Positions 23,223 to 34,534 of a stretch of DNA of 64,000 nucleotides are shown in pieces. Location of the stretch: assembly GCA_002435385.1 (NCBI GenBank), contig DJMN01000034.1, positions 25,955-89,954 on the forward strand, given 5' to 3'. The notes beneath the pieces are model-generated. The model was not told the DNA's origin. It searched no databases and worked only from the letters and a program-made list of their open reading frames with translations. This DNA comes from Patescibacteria group bacterium UBA6489 (GTDB lineage: Bacteria > Patescibacteriota > Gracilibacteria > BD1-5 > UBA6164). How positions within the stretch are numbered: position 1 is the first letter of the stretch; every line of letters starts with the position of its first letter. The translations under genes and the position numbers were made by a program.

Positions 23223-24260
23223 ATGTTTTCAATTCATGATGAGGAAAAGATAAAGGGGCTTTTGGTGGATAATGGAATGAAGCCTTTTAGATATAGTCAG
23301 ATAGAGAATGCTGTGTATAAAAATTTTGTTTCTGATTTTGATGAGATTCAGACTATTACAAAGGATTTAAGAAAGCTTTTGAGAGAGAATTGTTTTTATG
23401 AGTCTTTGGTTGTTGAGACAGAAAAAACTTCAAAGAATGGTCAGACTACTAAGATTCTTTTTAAAACGGATAAAGGGGAATTTATTGAATCTGTTATTAT
23501 GAGGCATTTAACTTGAAGGGTTACTCTTTGTGTATCTTGTCAGGTTGGTTGTCCTATGGGGTGTAGTTTTTGTGCTACTTGAAAATTATGATTGAAGAGG
23601 AATTTAGAGTTTTATGAGATAGTAGAACAAGTTTATTATGCTGCTAAAAAGTTAAATGATGAGTGAGATATTTTGAGGAATGTTGTTTATATGGGGATGT
23701 GAGAGCCTTTTTTGAATTATGATAATGTGAAAAAATCTATAGGTATAATTACTGAGCAGAAAAAGCTTAATTTAGCAAATAGAAGGATAACTGTTTCTAC
23801 TTGTTGAATAGTTCCTTGAATAGAAAAATTTACTCAGGATTTTCCTCAGACTTCTTTGGCTATTAGTTTACATGCTCCGAATGATGACGTAAGAAAAGCA
23901 ATTATGCCTGTTGCAAGTAAATATTCTTTAGATGAGCTTATGGAGTCTCTTGATGATTATGTGAAAAAGACAAATAAGAGAATTTTTTATGAATATATAA
24001 TGATTGCTTGAGTTAATGATGATGTAAAACTTGCTCATGAATTGTGAAATTTGTTAAAGTGAAGATTGGCTCATGTGAATTTTATACCATATAATCCATG
24101 AGAGAATATTTGAGGGAATAAGTTAGAGACGACTTCTAGAGGTGTAGTTGAAAAGTTTCAAAAGATTTTGTTGTCGTATTGAGTTGTCTCTACTATAAGG
24201 GCTACTATGGGAGATGATATAGATGCTGCTTGTGGGCAATTGGCGGAGAAAAAATTGTAA
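23223..24260 (+). CDS. rlmN: 23S rRNA/tRNA adenine-C2 methyltransferase
   Basis: Radical SAM enzyme that methylates C2 of A2503 in 23S rRNA and A37 in some tRNAs. The 345-residue protein has CQVGCPMGCSFCATG with the CxxxCxxC iron-sulfur motif, then YMGMGEPFLNYDNV, STCGIVPGI, SLHAPNDDVRKAIMP, and YIMIAGVNDD. A C-terminal Cys in GDDIDAACGQL corresponds to the methyl-carrying residue. Glycines in the motifs are mostly UGA. Start at MFSIHDEEKIKGLL. Confidence 0.96.
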
Positions 24261-24280
24261 CTATTTTTTTGTTTTCTTAT

Positions 24281-24405
24281 AACCACCCACTAGCCCCCTC
24301 CTTGCTAAGGAGGGGGAATTGTATGAAAATTATTAAAACTCCCCTCAGTCCCCCTCAATTGAGGGGGAAGCGAGTAACGAGTAGGTGGAGTTTTAAAGAG
24401 AAAAC
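24281..24405. repeat. CTCC-type palindromic repeat, copy D (best preserved)
   Basis: Starts AACCACCCACTAGCCCCC, then the palindrome CCCCTCCTTGCTAAGGAGGGG, then a second half with CCCCTCAATTGAGGGGG and a tail CGAGTAACGAGTAGGTGG. The first 39 bases match the copy at 48194 with one difference. It lies between rlmN and secD. Confidence 0.85.
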
Positions 24406-24481
24406 TTTTTAAAAAAATTTTACTTTTAGTAAAAAAAGTGTATATTTTAGCGGAAATTTTTAATTTGTTATCAAATTTATT

Positions 24482-26125
24482 ATGAAGAAAATGAGAAATT
24501 TGGTTTTTAAGTTGTTTTTGGTTGTTGTGTTTTGATTTTTTGTATTTTCTTATGTTTTTCCTTGGCATAATTATGGTATGGAGGTTCCTTTTTCATGAAA
24601 GGATTATAAGCTAGGTCTTGATCTTCAATGATGAATTGAGCTTGATTACAAGGTTGATTTAACAGAGGTTAAAAAAGAAGAGGATTATGATAGTAATAGG
24701 AAAAAAGCAATTATTGAATGACTTAAATCTATAGTTGAAAAGAGAATTCAGTCTCTTAATATAAATGACTCAATAATAACAGGTGCTTCTTATGCTTGAG
24801 AAGAACATATAATAGTACAAATTCCTCTTAAAGGAAATGATTCATTAGAAAATAATGAAAATATTCAGAGGGCTAAAAAGGCTATATGAAAAGTTGTTAA
24901 GATAGAGTTTAGAGAAAGGAGATTTACAGTTACTGAAGAGGATTTAGCAGAGAGAAGTAAATTAGCTAGTGATTTTTTAAATGAGGTAGAGGCTAGTGAG
25001 TATGGTTTTTGAGTGGTTGCTCAAAAATATAGAGATAATAATGAAAATGTATTTATTTGAGAGTCTGAGAAGTTAGAGGATGTTTTCAAATTTTCAACTT
25101 GAGGTTTAGATATGGTTACAACAGAAGAGTTTAATAAAAATATTATAGATGTAAAAGATGAGAGTTGAGAGGAAGGTTTTTTAATGACTTCTTATAATTC
25201 TGATACTAGTAAATATAGCTATTTATTTTTGACTAAGAGACCTTCTGAGCGGAAACCTGCTATGGATTCTAATTGAAGAATTTTAAATGATAAATATTTT
25301 GTTAAGTCTTCGGTTCAATATAATGATGCTTTTCAACCAATGGTTGAGCTTACTTTTAATAATGATTGAGCAGAGATTTTTGGTGAGCTTACTAAGAGGT
25401 TGGTAAGTCAACAGATTGCTATATTTGTTTGATGAGAGATGCTTACAGATCCTGTAGTTAATGTTCCTATTTTAAGTTGAAAGGCTGTTATAACTTGAAA
25501 TTATACTCCTGCAGAGGCTAAGCAATTGGCTATGGATATAAATACTTGAGTAGTTCCTGCTCCTATTTATTTAACTTCAGAGAGGACTATTGACTCTAGG
25601 TTAGGAGCTAATTCTTTATCTCAACTTGTTTTTGCTTGAATTACTGGTTTTTTGGCTATATTGGTATTTTTATTTATTGCTTATAGAGTTTCTGGTTTAA
25701 TTGCTGCTTTGGCTTTGATTATTTATGTTGGACTGGTTTTGGCTGTTATTAAGGCATTATGAATTGTATTAACTTTGGCTTCTATTGCTTGATTGATATT
25801 GTCTATTGGTATGGCTATTGATGCTAATATATTGATATTTGAGAGGATAAAGGATGAGCTTAGAAAATGAAATAAGCTTGAGAATTCTATAGGTGTTTGA
25901 TTTACAAAGTCTTGGTCTGCTATTTGGGATTCAAATGTGACTGGTTTAATTATTTCTGTTATACTTTTTGTGTTTGGTGTAAATATGATAAAGTGATTTG
26001 GTTTGATGTTGGCGATTTGAATAATTGTGAGTTTGTTTTCTGTTATGTTTATCAGTAGAATTTTTGTTTCATTGTTATGAAAGACTGGAATAGGGGAGAA
26101 TAATTTTGTTGGGTATAAAAAGTAG
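24482..26125 (+). CDS. secD: Preprotein translocase subunit SecD (547 aa)
   Basis: Membrane subunit that helps SecYEG export by using the proton gradient. It has an N-terminal helix, then GLDLQGGIELDYKVDL, a large periplasmic-type P1 domain, and the C-terminal six-helix RND block with IGMAIDANILIFERIKDE (hallmark Asp and Glu). FVGGEMLTDPVVNVPILSGKAVITG and TSERTIDSRLGANS are typical SecD segments. No secF follows: the next genes are small membrane proteins. Either secF lies elsewhere or SecD acts with an unlinked partner. Confidence 0.94.
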
Positions 26126-26148
26126 GGTTTAGTTTTTAAAAATTTTTT

Positions 26149-26751
26149 ATGAGAAAGGTTTTAAAACTTTTGCTTTGGGGATACTTTGTGGTTGTTTTAT
26201 TATATATTTTATGATATATTCTTTTAAATTATTATATTGACTCTTGAGCTATTTTAGAAGGTCTTTATTGGGTAAGTCTTTTATACTTACTCTTTGTTAT
26301 CTTTGTTTTTCTAGTATTTAAATATATTGTTTTTACAAATTTAAAGAATTGGCAAAAGTGAAGTATTATATTTTTTGTATTTGCTTTGTGTCAAATTGTA
26401 TTCAATTTTTCTGAGTGACTTTGAGTATTCAAGCTATGAGAGTTAATCGAAAGTTTTTTGTATGCTTTTAATTTTGTAAACTTTATACCAACATTTTTAA
26501 GTTGGAAAATAGCGAATATTTTCTGAGTTAATAGGCTTTCATCTGATGCAGTTGCTATTACATTAATTTTTGTGACAATATTTAATATTTTATATGGGGG
26601 AATATTATGAATTTTGCATGATAAAATTGCTAAATTTAAGCATAATAAAACAGTTTCTTTAATTATTTTTTATTTTATGGTAGTTGTTATACTACATGTA
26701 ATTGTTGTTGTGTGGCTTATTATAAAAGACCTTTCTCCTATTTTTTGATAG
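26149..26751 (+). CDS. Unknown membrane protein (200 aa), paralogue 1
   Basis: Not recognised. About five to six hydrophobic helices. Its start (MRKVLKLLLWGY) and the 20 bases before the ATG closely resemble those of the next gene, so the two look like diverged duplicates at their 5' ends. It follows secD by 23 bases and is probably co-transcribed with it. Ends with a UGA glycine then UAG. Confidence 0.75.
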
Positions 26752-26814
26752 TATTAAAAAATGTAGTGAAAATAAAAAATTGTGAGTTTGTTCTTAGTTT
26801 TTAAAAAATTTTTT

Positions 26815-27090
26815 ATGAAAAAGGTTTTTTGATGACTTTTTATAGGATATGTGATATTTATACTTGTGGTTGCTTTGGAATGAGGATTGACTCGTTTTGT
26901 TCATGGTATTTTAAACTGGTATCGTATTTATAATGCAACTGGCACGTATTTAATCTTTTCTATTCTAGTTTTATTTATATTTAGGTATATTATTTTTACT
27001 AAATTAGAAGCTTGGAAAAAGTTTGGAATTGTTCTCTTTTTTTTAATTTTTATTAGTATTTTATATTATTTTGCGATTAGTGCAGGATAA
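26815..27090 (+). CDS. Unknown small membrane protein (91 aa), paralogue 2
   Basis: Three hydrophobic helices. The N-terminus MKKVFGGLFIGYVIF parallels that of the preceding gene, and the leader AGTTTTTAAAAAATTTTTTATG is shared almost exactly. Same direction, 63 bases after the first. Function unknown. It ends 30 bases before a terminator. Confidence 0.7.
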
Positions 27091-27118
27091 GTCTCTCTTT
27101 CTTATGATTTTGATAGTA

Positions 27119-27154
27119 CAAAAAAGCATTTAACTTTGGTGTTAAATGCTTTTT
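27119..27154. terminator. Terminator after the secD operon / murC
   Basis: Stem GCATTTAAC/GTTAAATGC flanked by A5 and T5 runs. It serves both the plus-strand secD group and the minus-strand murC gene, whose stop codon lies inside. Confidence 0.85.
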
Positions 27155-28488
27155 ATTTTCATCTCATACCTCAAGTTGTCAACATCTCCTGCTCATTGTA
27201 ATAGTATTATACTTGAATCTGGGTTTTCTTGGTCGTATTTGTTTATAAGTTTTAGAGTATTCTCTAATCATTTTCAGTTTTGTTTGTCTTGGTGGTTTAT
27301 TGCTTCTACTAATTTTTCAGTATTAATTCTTTTTTTATCTTCTTCTGAGTCTCTTGACTCGTAGATATTTGGTATGATTAATTTATCCGTATCTTGGAAA
27401 CAGTTTTTAAATCATTCTAGGAGCTCTATTGTTCTGCTGTATTGATGTGGTTGAAAAACTGTTAGTAGTTTTTTGTCTTTATATTTCTCTTTTATTGCCT
27501 TTATGGTCGGTTTTATTTCGGTTGGGTGGTGTCAGTAATCACTTATGACTAGATTATTACTTTCGGTTTTTCAAACTAGTTCCATTCTTCTCCATACTCA
27601 GATATAATTTTCTAGAGATTCTATTATTTTTTCATCTTTTATGCCAATCATATGTCATACTATGTATGCTAATTTTGCATCAAATAGTATGTGTTTTCAA
27701 GGTACTTGAAGTTTTATTTCAGGTAATAGGTGTGCTGTGTTGTTAAATGTAAATATTTTTTCATAGACTTTTATATAGTTTATGTCTTTTCTTAGTCAGA
27801 TTAGTTTTTTGCAGTTTTCATCTTCTGCATTTATTATTGCGTATCATCATGGTAGTATATTGTTTATGTGTTCTTCATATGCTGATATATAGTCATCTAG
27901 GTCTTTGTAATAATCGAGATGATCTAAATCTATGTTTATTATAACCGCTACTGTTGGTTTGTATCTGAGAAATGATCTTTTGTATTCACATGCTTCTATT
28001 ACAAAATATTCACTGTTTGAAAAGTGAGTATTTTTGTTATCAAATTCTTTTAGTATTGTTCAGACTAGAGAATTTACTCAGAATTCAGAATTTTTTAATA
28101 TTATACTTGTTAGTGATGATGTTGTTGATTTTCAGTGTGTTCAAGCTATGGTTATTAATTTTTTTTGATTTGCTATAGAGGCTAGTGCTTCAGGGTATGT
28201 TAGCATTTGTATTCAGAGTTCTTTGGCTTTTTGTATTTCTGTTTGTGTTTGATGAACTGCTTCTGTATAAACGAGTAATTTTTCTCAATTAGAATTTTCG
28301 AATAAGTCAGAGATTTTTTTGCTATCTTCTCAGATTATTATATTTGCTCATTCTTTTTTTAGGTCTTCTATAAGTTTGCTTCAAGTTTTATCGCTTCCAT
28401 AGACTTCCCATCATTGTTGAAGGTAGTATCTTGCTATTCAAGATATTCAGATTCATCAGATTCAGATTATATATATTTTATTTTTCAT
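27142..28488 (-). CDS. murC: UDP-N-acetylmuramate--L-alanine ligase
   Basis: Adds L-alanine to UDP-MurNAc, the first amino-acid step of peptidoglycan precursor synthesis in the cytoplasm. The 448-residue protein starts MKNKIYIIGIGGIGISGIA (Rossmann-like glycines, nearly all UGA), has AGTHGKSTTSSL (P-loop), EACEYKRSFL, INIDLDHLDYY, and DYGHHPTEI and FQPHQYSRT, all typical of MurC. It is isolated from other mur genes in this window. Its presence means the cell makes at least part of its own peptidoglycan. Confidence 0.95.
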
Positions 28489-28623
28489 AGTTTTTGTGTT
28501 GTAAATTTGTATTATATTTCATTTTATGTTATTATCTTATAAAATCAAACAAGATTTTGTATAATTGAGAATTTGAGGATTAAATATTAATTGTTTTAGT
28601 CTTAATTCTTTATCCCCTTTCAC

Positions 28624-29016
28624 ATGAATTGATTAGAGGTAGTTACTTATATCATAATTCCATTGGCGATGGTTATTATGGTAATTTTATATTTTGTTTT
28701 TAATTCTGAACGTATAAGGTTAGTTTTTAATTTTGAAATAATTCCTCCAGATAGTATGGATAAAATCAAGGTTAGGAAGGCTGATTTTGAATTATATTAT
28801 AGAAAGATTCAAGAAAAAGAAGTCAAAGATTATGTCAGAAGGTATAATTGATATATTATAGAGGATCCTATTGTTTATAATGAAGGGTTCGATTCATATT
28901 CTATGGAAAAAAATTTACCTTTGGATAGTAAAGATACTGCTTCAATAGTAGTTGAAATGGATAAAAAGGATTTTAGGTTGTTTGCGAAAGAGTTTAATTT
29001 ATCTAAGGTATATTAG
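28624..29016 (+). CDS. Unknown protein with one N-terminal helix (130 aa)
   Basis: MNGLEVVTYIIIPLAMVIMV is a single membrane anchor, followed by a charged soluble tail of about 100 residues with a YYRKIQEKEVKDYVRRYN segment. No recognised domain. A TATAAT-like sequence lies about 65 bases upstream. It converges with pth; the two ends are only four bases apart. Confidence 0.7.
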
Positions 29017-29019
29017 TTT

Positions 29020-29547
29020 TTATAAAATATTTTCTTTCAGTTTTTCTAAAGTTTCTTTAAAAATTTCATTTTCTAAATCTATTAGTTCTTCTTCTTTGAA
29101 CTTTGATAATACCCAATCTGATACTTCATATTTTTTATCTATTCATACTCAGATTTTTATTCTATTAAATGTTTCTCAGAAAAAATTAATAATGCTTTTT
29201 ATTCAGTTGTGTCATCATGCACTTCATTTTGATCTGAATCTAACTTTTCAGAGATCCATACTTAGGTCGTCATAAATAACTATGAGGTCTTCTGTTGGTA
29301 TTTTGTAAAAATTAGTTATTTTTTGTAAAGATTCTCAGCTTAGGTTCATGTATGTTTGAGGCTTTAGGAGTATTGTTTTTTCTCATAAAAATATTCATGA
29401 GCTTATTTCTGCTTTAAATTTTGATTCGTATTTAAATTCTGGAAAGTTTTCTTTTTCTTTTAAATAATCAAGAAACATAAATCATACATTGTGTCTTGTT
29501 TTTTGGTACTGTTCTCAGGGGTTTCAAAGTCATATTATTAGTTTCAT
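29020..29547 (-). CDS. pth: Peptidyl-tRNA hydrolase
   Basis: Releases peptidyl-tRNA dropped from ribosomes. The 175-residue protein begins MKLIIGLGNPGEQYQKTRHN with the catalytic His, and has LKPQTYMNLSGES, IYDDLSMDLGKVRFR and KGSAGGHNGIKSI, the full family signature set. The GLGNPG glycines are UGA in part. It is convergent with the small gene before it. Confidence 0.96.
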
Positions 29548-29699
29548 ATTTATTAGTTTATTTATTATTTCTTGGTAATTATATGTGTGTAGTTGTTTAT
29601 TTACAAGTTTTTTGAGAGAAATAGCTTGTATATTTGAAATATTTATTTTTTAGTAGTATAATAAAGTTATATAAAAAATTTATTATTATTAATTTTGCT

Positions 29700-30542
29700 A
29701 TGAGAAAGATAATTTTATTAGTTGTTGTGTTTTTTTGATTAATTTCAAGTGTTTTTGCTGTGAGTTGAGATATTGATATAATACAAGATATTGAAGTTTG
29801 AAAAGAGGTAATACGAGATGAAATGATTGAGGATACTGTTTTGCCTAAAGATTTAACTTTTACGGATAGATATATAATAGCTGATATAAGAGACTTATGG
29901 CTTGCTCTTGAATCTTTGAGGAGAGATTTATATAAAGAGATTCAGAATAAACAGCTTGAGAGTGTTGATAAGGCTTTATCTTACTCTGCAAATACTGTAA
30001 ATTTTCTTTTCATATTGTTTACTTTTATTGCAATGATTTTATGACTTGTAGGGTGGAAGACTTTTTCTGATATAAAGAAGTCTTTTAAAGACAATATGGA
30101 GAAAGAGATAAAAAAACTTGTTAAGGATTTTGAACATAAGATAGCTTATTTGGAAGATGAGCAGAAGGTTAATATTTTATGGAGGCAATTTAATCTTGCT
30201 GATAGTGACAAGGATAAGCTAGGAGTTCTGAACGAAATTCATAGATTGAGACCTGGATCTAAAACTGTTGATAATGAAAAGTCTAATATTTATTTATCTA
30301 TGGGGCTTTATGAGCAGGCTGTTGAGATTGCAAATCTAGTTCTTGCTTCAAAAAGGATTGATAGTTATCCTCAGGCTTATTTTAATAGGGCTTCTGCATA
30401 TGCTAAGTTATGAGAAAAGGATAAGGCTATTTCTGACTTGATTTATTTATTACAGATATCTCCTAATTATAAAAATTTGGTAAAAGAGTCGGATAGTTTG
30501 TCTTTACTGTTGTCTGATAAGAGGGTAAAGGAAATGTTTTAG
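29700..30542 (+). CDS. Exported or anchored protein with TPR-like repeats (280 aa)
   Basis: N-terminal signal-like helix (MRKIILLVVVFFGLISSVFAV), then a charged segment, a second hydrophobic helix near residue 100 (NFLFILFTFIAMILGLVG), and a helical C-terminus with TPR-like pairs (IYLSMGLYEQAVEIANLVL and YFNRASAYAKLGEKDKAIS). TPR units usually bind other proteins. No enzyme signature. It is followed by a strong terminator. Confidence 0.75.
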
Positions 30543-30547
30543 AATGT

Positions 30548-30591
30548 GAAATAAAAAATAAGGAATTTTAAAATTCCTTATTTTTTATTTC
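30548..30591. terminator. Bidirectional palindromic terminator
   Basis: AAATAAAAAATAAGGAATTTT paired with its reverse complement with no real loop, between the convergent TPR-protein and Xer-type recombinase genes. Confidence 0.88.
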
Positions 30592-31508
30592 ATAAATTTT
30601 TTATGTATTTCTTTTAGTTTTGGGTTTGTTACGTGGGTGTAGACTTGGGTTGTTGTTATGCTTGAATGTCATAGCATTTCTTGTATACTTCTTAGGTCAG
30701 CTCAGGCATTTAGTAGGGTTGTTGCAAAAGAATGTCTTAGTGTATGTGCTGAAATATTTTTTATGATTCAGGCTTTTATAGAATATTTTTTTATCATGTT
30801 TGTTATAAAGAATCTTGTGAGTCTTGTTTTTTCGTCTTCTAGTACATCTATGTTGTCTGTTTTTATGTTGTGTCTTATGAATAGGGGAGATAGGTGATCA
30901 TTTCTTTTTTCTAGATATTTTTCTATAAGTTGAGCGGAAAGGTCTGTTAGATAGACTACTCTTATTTTTCTTCATTTTCCTCTGACTGCGAATTCTTTTG
31001 TATCTAAATTTACATCTTTTTTATCTAGGTTTGTTAATTCTGATATTCTGAGTCCTGTTGAGTAAATCATCATCATTATTGCGATGTCTCGGATTCAGAT
31101 TATGGAGTTTTTATTGGGGGTATCAAATAGTCTTTCTAGTTCTTCTTGAGTAAGAAATTCTACTTGTCTTGGTTCTGCTTTTATTAAATCTATTTGGGTT
31201 GGGGATAGTGTTTTTATTCACTTTTTTTCTAAGTATTTTAAGAAGCTTCTTAGTGTTATCATATAGGCATTTGCTGTTTTTATGCTGATTCTTTTCTCGT
31301 TATTTTTGTAAAGGTAGTTTCTAAATCATTCTGCTAGGTCTAGTGTTATTTCTTTTACATCAAATTTTTTGGGTTTTATGTTTTTGTGTTTTAGGTATTC
31401 TCTGAATTTTAATAGGTGTCTGTTGTATTGGATAATTGTATTTTCGGATTTGTTTTTTATTACCTCTAGGTATTCTAGGAAGTTGTTATGAGCATTTTTG
31501 AATTGCAT
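30585..31508 (-). CDS. Tyrosine recombinase, XerC/XerD type
   Basis: Site-specific recombinase of 307 residues, probably the chromosome-dimer resolving Xer enzyme. An N-terminal SAM-like core-binding domain (residues 1-95) is followed by the catalytic domain with STGLRISEL (Arg), GKGRKIRVV (Lys), HTLRHSFAT (His, Arg), LGHSS (His) and TQVYTHV (catalytic Tyr). No neighbouring attachment site or phage genes, so a housekeeping role is more likely than an integron or prophage one. XerC versus XerD is not decided. Confidence 0.9.
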
Positions 31509-31562
31509 ATGTTGTTTTATAAATACTTTTATTTTAAAGTATTATATAGATTTTTTAATTTT

Positions 31563-32513
31563 TTAAAAAGTTAACTTATTTTTATTTCTATAGATTATTC
31601 AGTTATGTTTATGTATAATTCAATTATTATCATTTTGAATTATCTCAGTATCAGATGTTATTGCTATATCAGGGCTTTTTACTTGATATAGTTCTTTGAT
31701 TTGTTCTTGAGTTCAATATTTGAAGTGTAAATTTATCCGAAAGTTGTATAGATTATAGTTTTTTGGTTCTTTTAGTGATTTTAGGGTGTGGGGTTTAGAG
31801 TTTTTAAAGATTTCTTGAATGTTTGCTATTTGTTCTAAATTGAATATATCAAATTGTTTTAGATTTTCATTTTTTATGTTAAATGAGTTGCATAGATTAT
31901 CTAAATCTTTTCATATTCTTCAATGAGTAAAGCAAAATGAGTCAATCATTAGATTTTCTTTATCATATGGTACTTTAAAGAAATTTTTATGTATTTCAAA
32001 AAACTCTTTTGTTATTTGTATTTCTCGTTTTACGAATTCTTCATTTCCTCAGAATATTTCATGCATAACTTCTCAGTGGGCATCAAGTCTATCAGCATAT
32101 TTTATTATGAAAAATTCTTTTGTGTTTTCTTTTTCTTCAAGCTGTAGTAGGTATTTGTAATCAAACTTGTTTGATGAATTTTTATAGTTTTTGTATAGTA
32201 TTTCTATGGCATTTTTGCAATTGTTTTCATAGTTCTTTTTTTCTTCTATAGTCCACCTTGCTTTTTGTGTACTTACGATATCTCATGTGATAATTTCAGC
32301 ATCATCGTGTACTTTAGCTAGTTCTATTGCCAATTCTTTGTTAAAACTTAATCATAGTTTTTCTAGTTTATTACATATTTCTTTGGTTATCCATGTTACT
32401 CTTGAAGTATGTGTAAGAAGGTTTGGTCTGTAAAATATTATATTTAGTCAGCTATTGTATCTGTAGATTTTTGAGAGTTCTTTTTCTCTTGATTCTAATT
32501 TTATGTCGGTCAT
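31563..32513 (-). CDS. HD-domain phosphohydrolase, YfbR-like (316 aa)
   Basis: The first 200 residues show the HD metal-binding pattern: LLTHTSRVTWITKEICNKL (first His), then ELAKVHDDAEIITGDIV (HD pair), then KYADRLDAH (last Asp). This fits the 5'-deoxynucleotidase/HDDC2 group that hydrolyses nucleoside monophosphates. The C-terminal 100 residues are extra and not recognised. Lies 11 bases after the stop of map in the same direction, so probably one operon. Substrate is uncertain. Confidence 0.78.
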
Positions 32514-32524
32514 TTAGTTTTTTG

Positions 32525-33268
32525 TTAAACTATTATTTCTGGTTCTCAATCTGTTACCAAGATAGTGTGCTCAAACTGGCATCATAGGCTACCATCTTTT
32601 ATGTAAATTTCCCAGTCTCATTTATCTGTTATTTCTCAGCTAGAAAATCAAATGATAGGTTCTATTGCAAGAGTCATTCATTTTTTGATTTTTGGTCATT
32701 TTCATGGTTTTCAATAGTTGTAAACACATGGTTCTTCATGTAGAGTCTTTCATACTCCATGTCATGCTAGTTCTCTTACTATGAAAAATCCATTTTGTGT
32801 TACGTATTTTTCTATAGCATGTCAGATGTCTCATAGTGTATTTCAGACTTTTGCTTGTTCTATTCATAAGTAAAGGGCTTTTTGGTTTACTTCTAAGAAT
32901 CTTTCAATTTCTGGATTATTTGTTTGACCTCATATAATCATAGTAAATGCAGCATCTGTATTTATTTTATGTTTTTTGTCTTTTACCCCAAAGTCAAATG
33001 TTACAACATCTCATTGTTCAAATGTTATTTCATCTCTTGGAAGTCAATGTACTACGACATCATTTACACTGATACATATATTTGCAGGGTAGTCATAGAA
33101 TCATTTGAATCATGGCAAGACTCATGCTTGTTTGCACATATCTCAGCATAGTTTATCTATATCGGATGCTTTTGTTCCTGGTTTTGTAATTTTTTTTATT
33201 TCTTCAAAGATTCTTTTATGTATTACTGCATTTGAACGCATTATATCTAGCTCTTTGTTTGATAACAT
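32525..33268 (-). CDS. map: Methionine aminopeptidase, type I
   Basis: Removes the initiator methionine from nascent proteins. The 247-residue protein has VHGLPRDEITFEQGDVVTFD with the first metal-binding Asp, TDAAFTMIIG (second Asp), ELAGHGVGKTLHEEP (His), LAIEPIIGF (Glu) and FEHTILVTDG (last Glu). Start MLSNKELDIMRS. It heads an operon with the HD-domain gene. Confidence 0.95.
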
Positions 33269-33417
33269 AAGCTTTATTATTATTATTTAAACTATATCCT
33301 TCCTATTATAATCAAAAAATATTAAAAAGGAATTTAAAAGTGTGTAAAAAGTTTCATATTTTTTGTAGGTTGTGATACAATAGGTATTGTTATACTTTAT
33401 AAATAAGTAATGTTAAT

Positions 33418-33984
33418 ATGTTAGAAAAAGAAATAAAAATTTTAGATATTGATATGGAGGAGGTTTCTGAAAAGTTAAGGAAACTTTGAGCTAAGAAGAA
33501 TTTTGAGTGATTTATTCATGATACTTATTATGATTTTCCTGATGAGTGAAAGGATAAAATGGAGGCTAATAGTAGAATTTTTAGGATTAGGCAAAAGTGA
33601 GATGAGCATATTTATACTATAAAGAGAAAAAGGAAAAAGATTAAGAAGGAGGAGTGAATAAATGCAAAGGATGAGCATGAAACAGCTATTTCTGATTTGG
33701 CTAGTTTTGTTAGGGTGTTAGAAAAGTACGGTATGGGGAAGACTAGAGAAAAAAAGAAATATAGGATCTCATATTCTTTGGATGGTGTGGAATTTGATAT
33801 TGATGATTATTATATTTGAGATGATAGAAATGAGATTCCGCCTCTTTTGGAAATAGAGGCTTCTGGTAATGATGAGATTCAAAAGTGGGTTAAGAAGCTT
33901 TGATTAGAAAATCATGAGCAAAAGGTTTTTGGTTCAAGGGGGTTATTTAAACATTATGGTCAGGATTATTCGTTTTTGAAGTAG
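33418..33984 (+). CDS. CYTH-domain protein (triphosphate tunnel enzyme family, 188 aa)
   Basis: Starts with MLEKEIKILDID, the ExExK signature of CYTH domains, then FRIRQKGDEHIYTIKRKRK with the basic strand residues that line the triphosphate tunnel. EKKKYRISYSLDGVEFDIDDY and LLEIEASGN follow as expected. Members hydrolyse inorganic triphosphate or thiamine triphosphate or make cAMP. The nearby PPK2 gene suggests a role in polyphosphate or triphosphate turnover, but they are on opposite strands. Confidence 0.85.
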
Positions 33985-34018
33985 CTTTACTTAGTTTCTG
34001 AATCTTCACCTAGTCTTT

Positions 34019-34070
34019 TATACCTCACCTAACCTCTCCTTAAAGGAGAGGTACAAGTAGGAATATAACT
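34019..34070. repeat. CTCC-type palindromic repeat, copy E
   Basis: ACCTCACCTAACCTCTCC then TTAA then GGAGAGGTACAAGTAGGAAT; the core CCTCTCCTTAAAGGAGAGG is a perfect palindrome with a central TTAA. Located just after the CYTH gene. Confidence 0.7.
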
Positions 34071-34124
34071 TTTTAACTTTTCCATTTTACTATTTTAAGT
34101 GTTTTTATGGACGAGTATGTTTTT

Positions 34125-34157
34125 AAAAAGGTTTGTGAATTTTTACAAATCTTTTTT
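34125..34157. terminator. Terminator between the CYTH gene and the broken gene
   Basis: Stem AAAAGGTTTGT/ACAAATCTTTT with flanking A and T runs, usable on both strands. Confidence 0.7.
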
Positions 34158-34164
34158 GGTGTGC

Positions 34165-34425
34165 TTAGAAGTCAGACATGTATTTTTTCATTTTTTCTAC
34201 ATAGTTTTTTACATCTTCGAATGTTTTATCATTTACCATATTTTCTAAGGCATGGTTCATAATTGGTCTGATAGATTCTTCATTTGTGAGTTCATCTATT
34301 GATTTTATTTTTCTTAGAGGGGCTATTATAAAGAATCAAGGGATTGGTGTCTCCCAATCTTATCATACATTAAATAGTTTTGTTTCTATTATTGTTTCAT
34401 TAGGGAAGAGTATTTTATTATTCAT
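34165..34425 (-). pseudogene. Small gene interrupted by in-frame UAA
   Basis: The frame from ATG at 34425 gives MNNKILFPNETIIETKLFNVG, then UAA at 34360-34362, then continues in the same frame with DWETPIPGFFIIAPLRKIKS and a well-formed tail ending MKKYMSDF before UAA at 34165. Both halves look like one coding sequence of about 86 residues; one base change (UAU to UAA) would explain the stop. The PIPGFFIIAP segment faintly recalls the strand of HIT-family hydrolases, but the HxHxH motif is absent. It could also be a sequencing error. Confidence 0.6.
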
Positions 34426-34477
34426 AGTTTTTTGATTAATAGTATCTTTGTAATTATAGAAATTATTTTTGATATAA

Positions 34478-34510
34478 CAAAAAAAAGAGATGAAAATCTC
34501 TTTTTTTTTA
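34478..34510. terminator. Terminator downstream of ppk2
   Basis: A8 GAGAT-GAAA-ATCTC T9, bidirectional in form, located after the ppk2 stop on the minus strand and before the broken small gene. Confidence 0.8.
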
Positions 34511-34534
34511 TGAAAAGTAGTATAATGTTTATTA

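Noticed and set aside
24305..24568. Minus-strand ORF over repeat copy D
   Set aside because: Repeat-derived low-complexity frame opposite the start of secD; no family resemblance.
30585..31508. Integrase of a mobile element
   Set aside because: The Xer-type recombinase has no flanking att-like repeats, tRNA target or cargo; a chromosomal dimer-resolution role is simpler.
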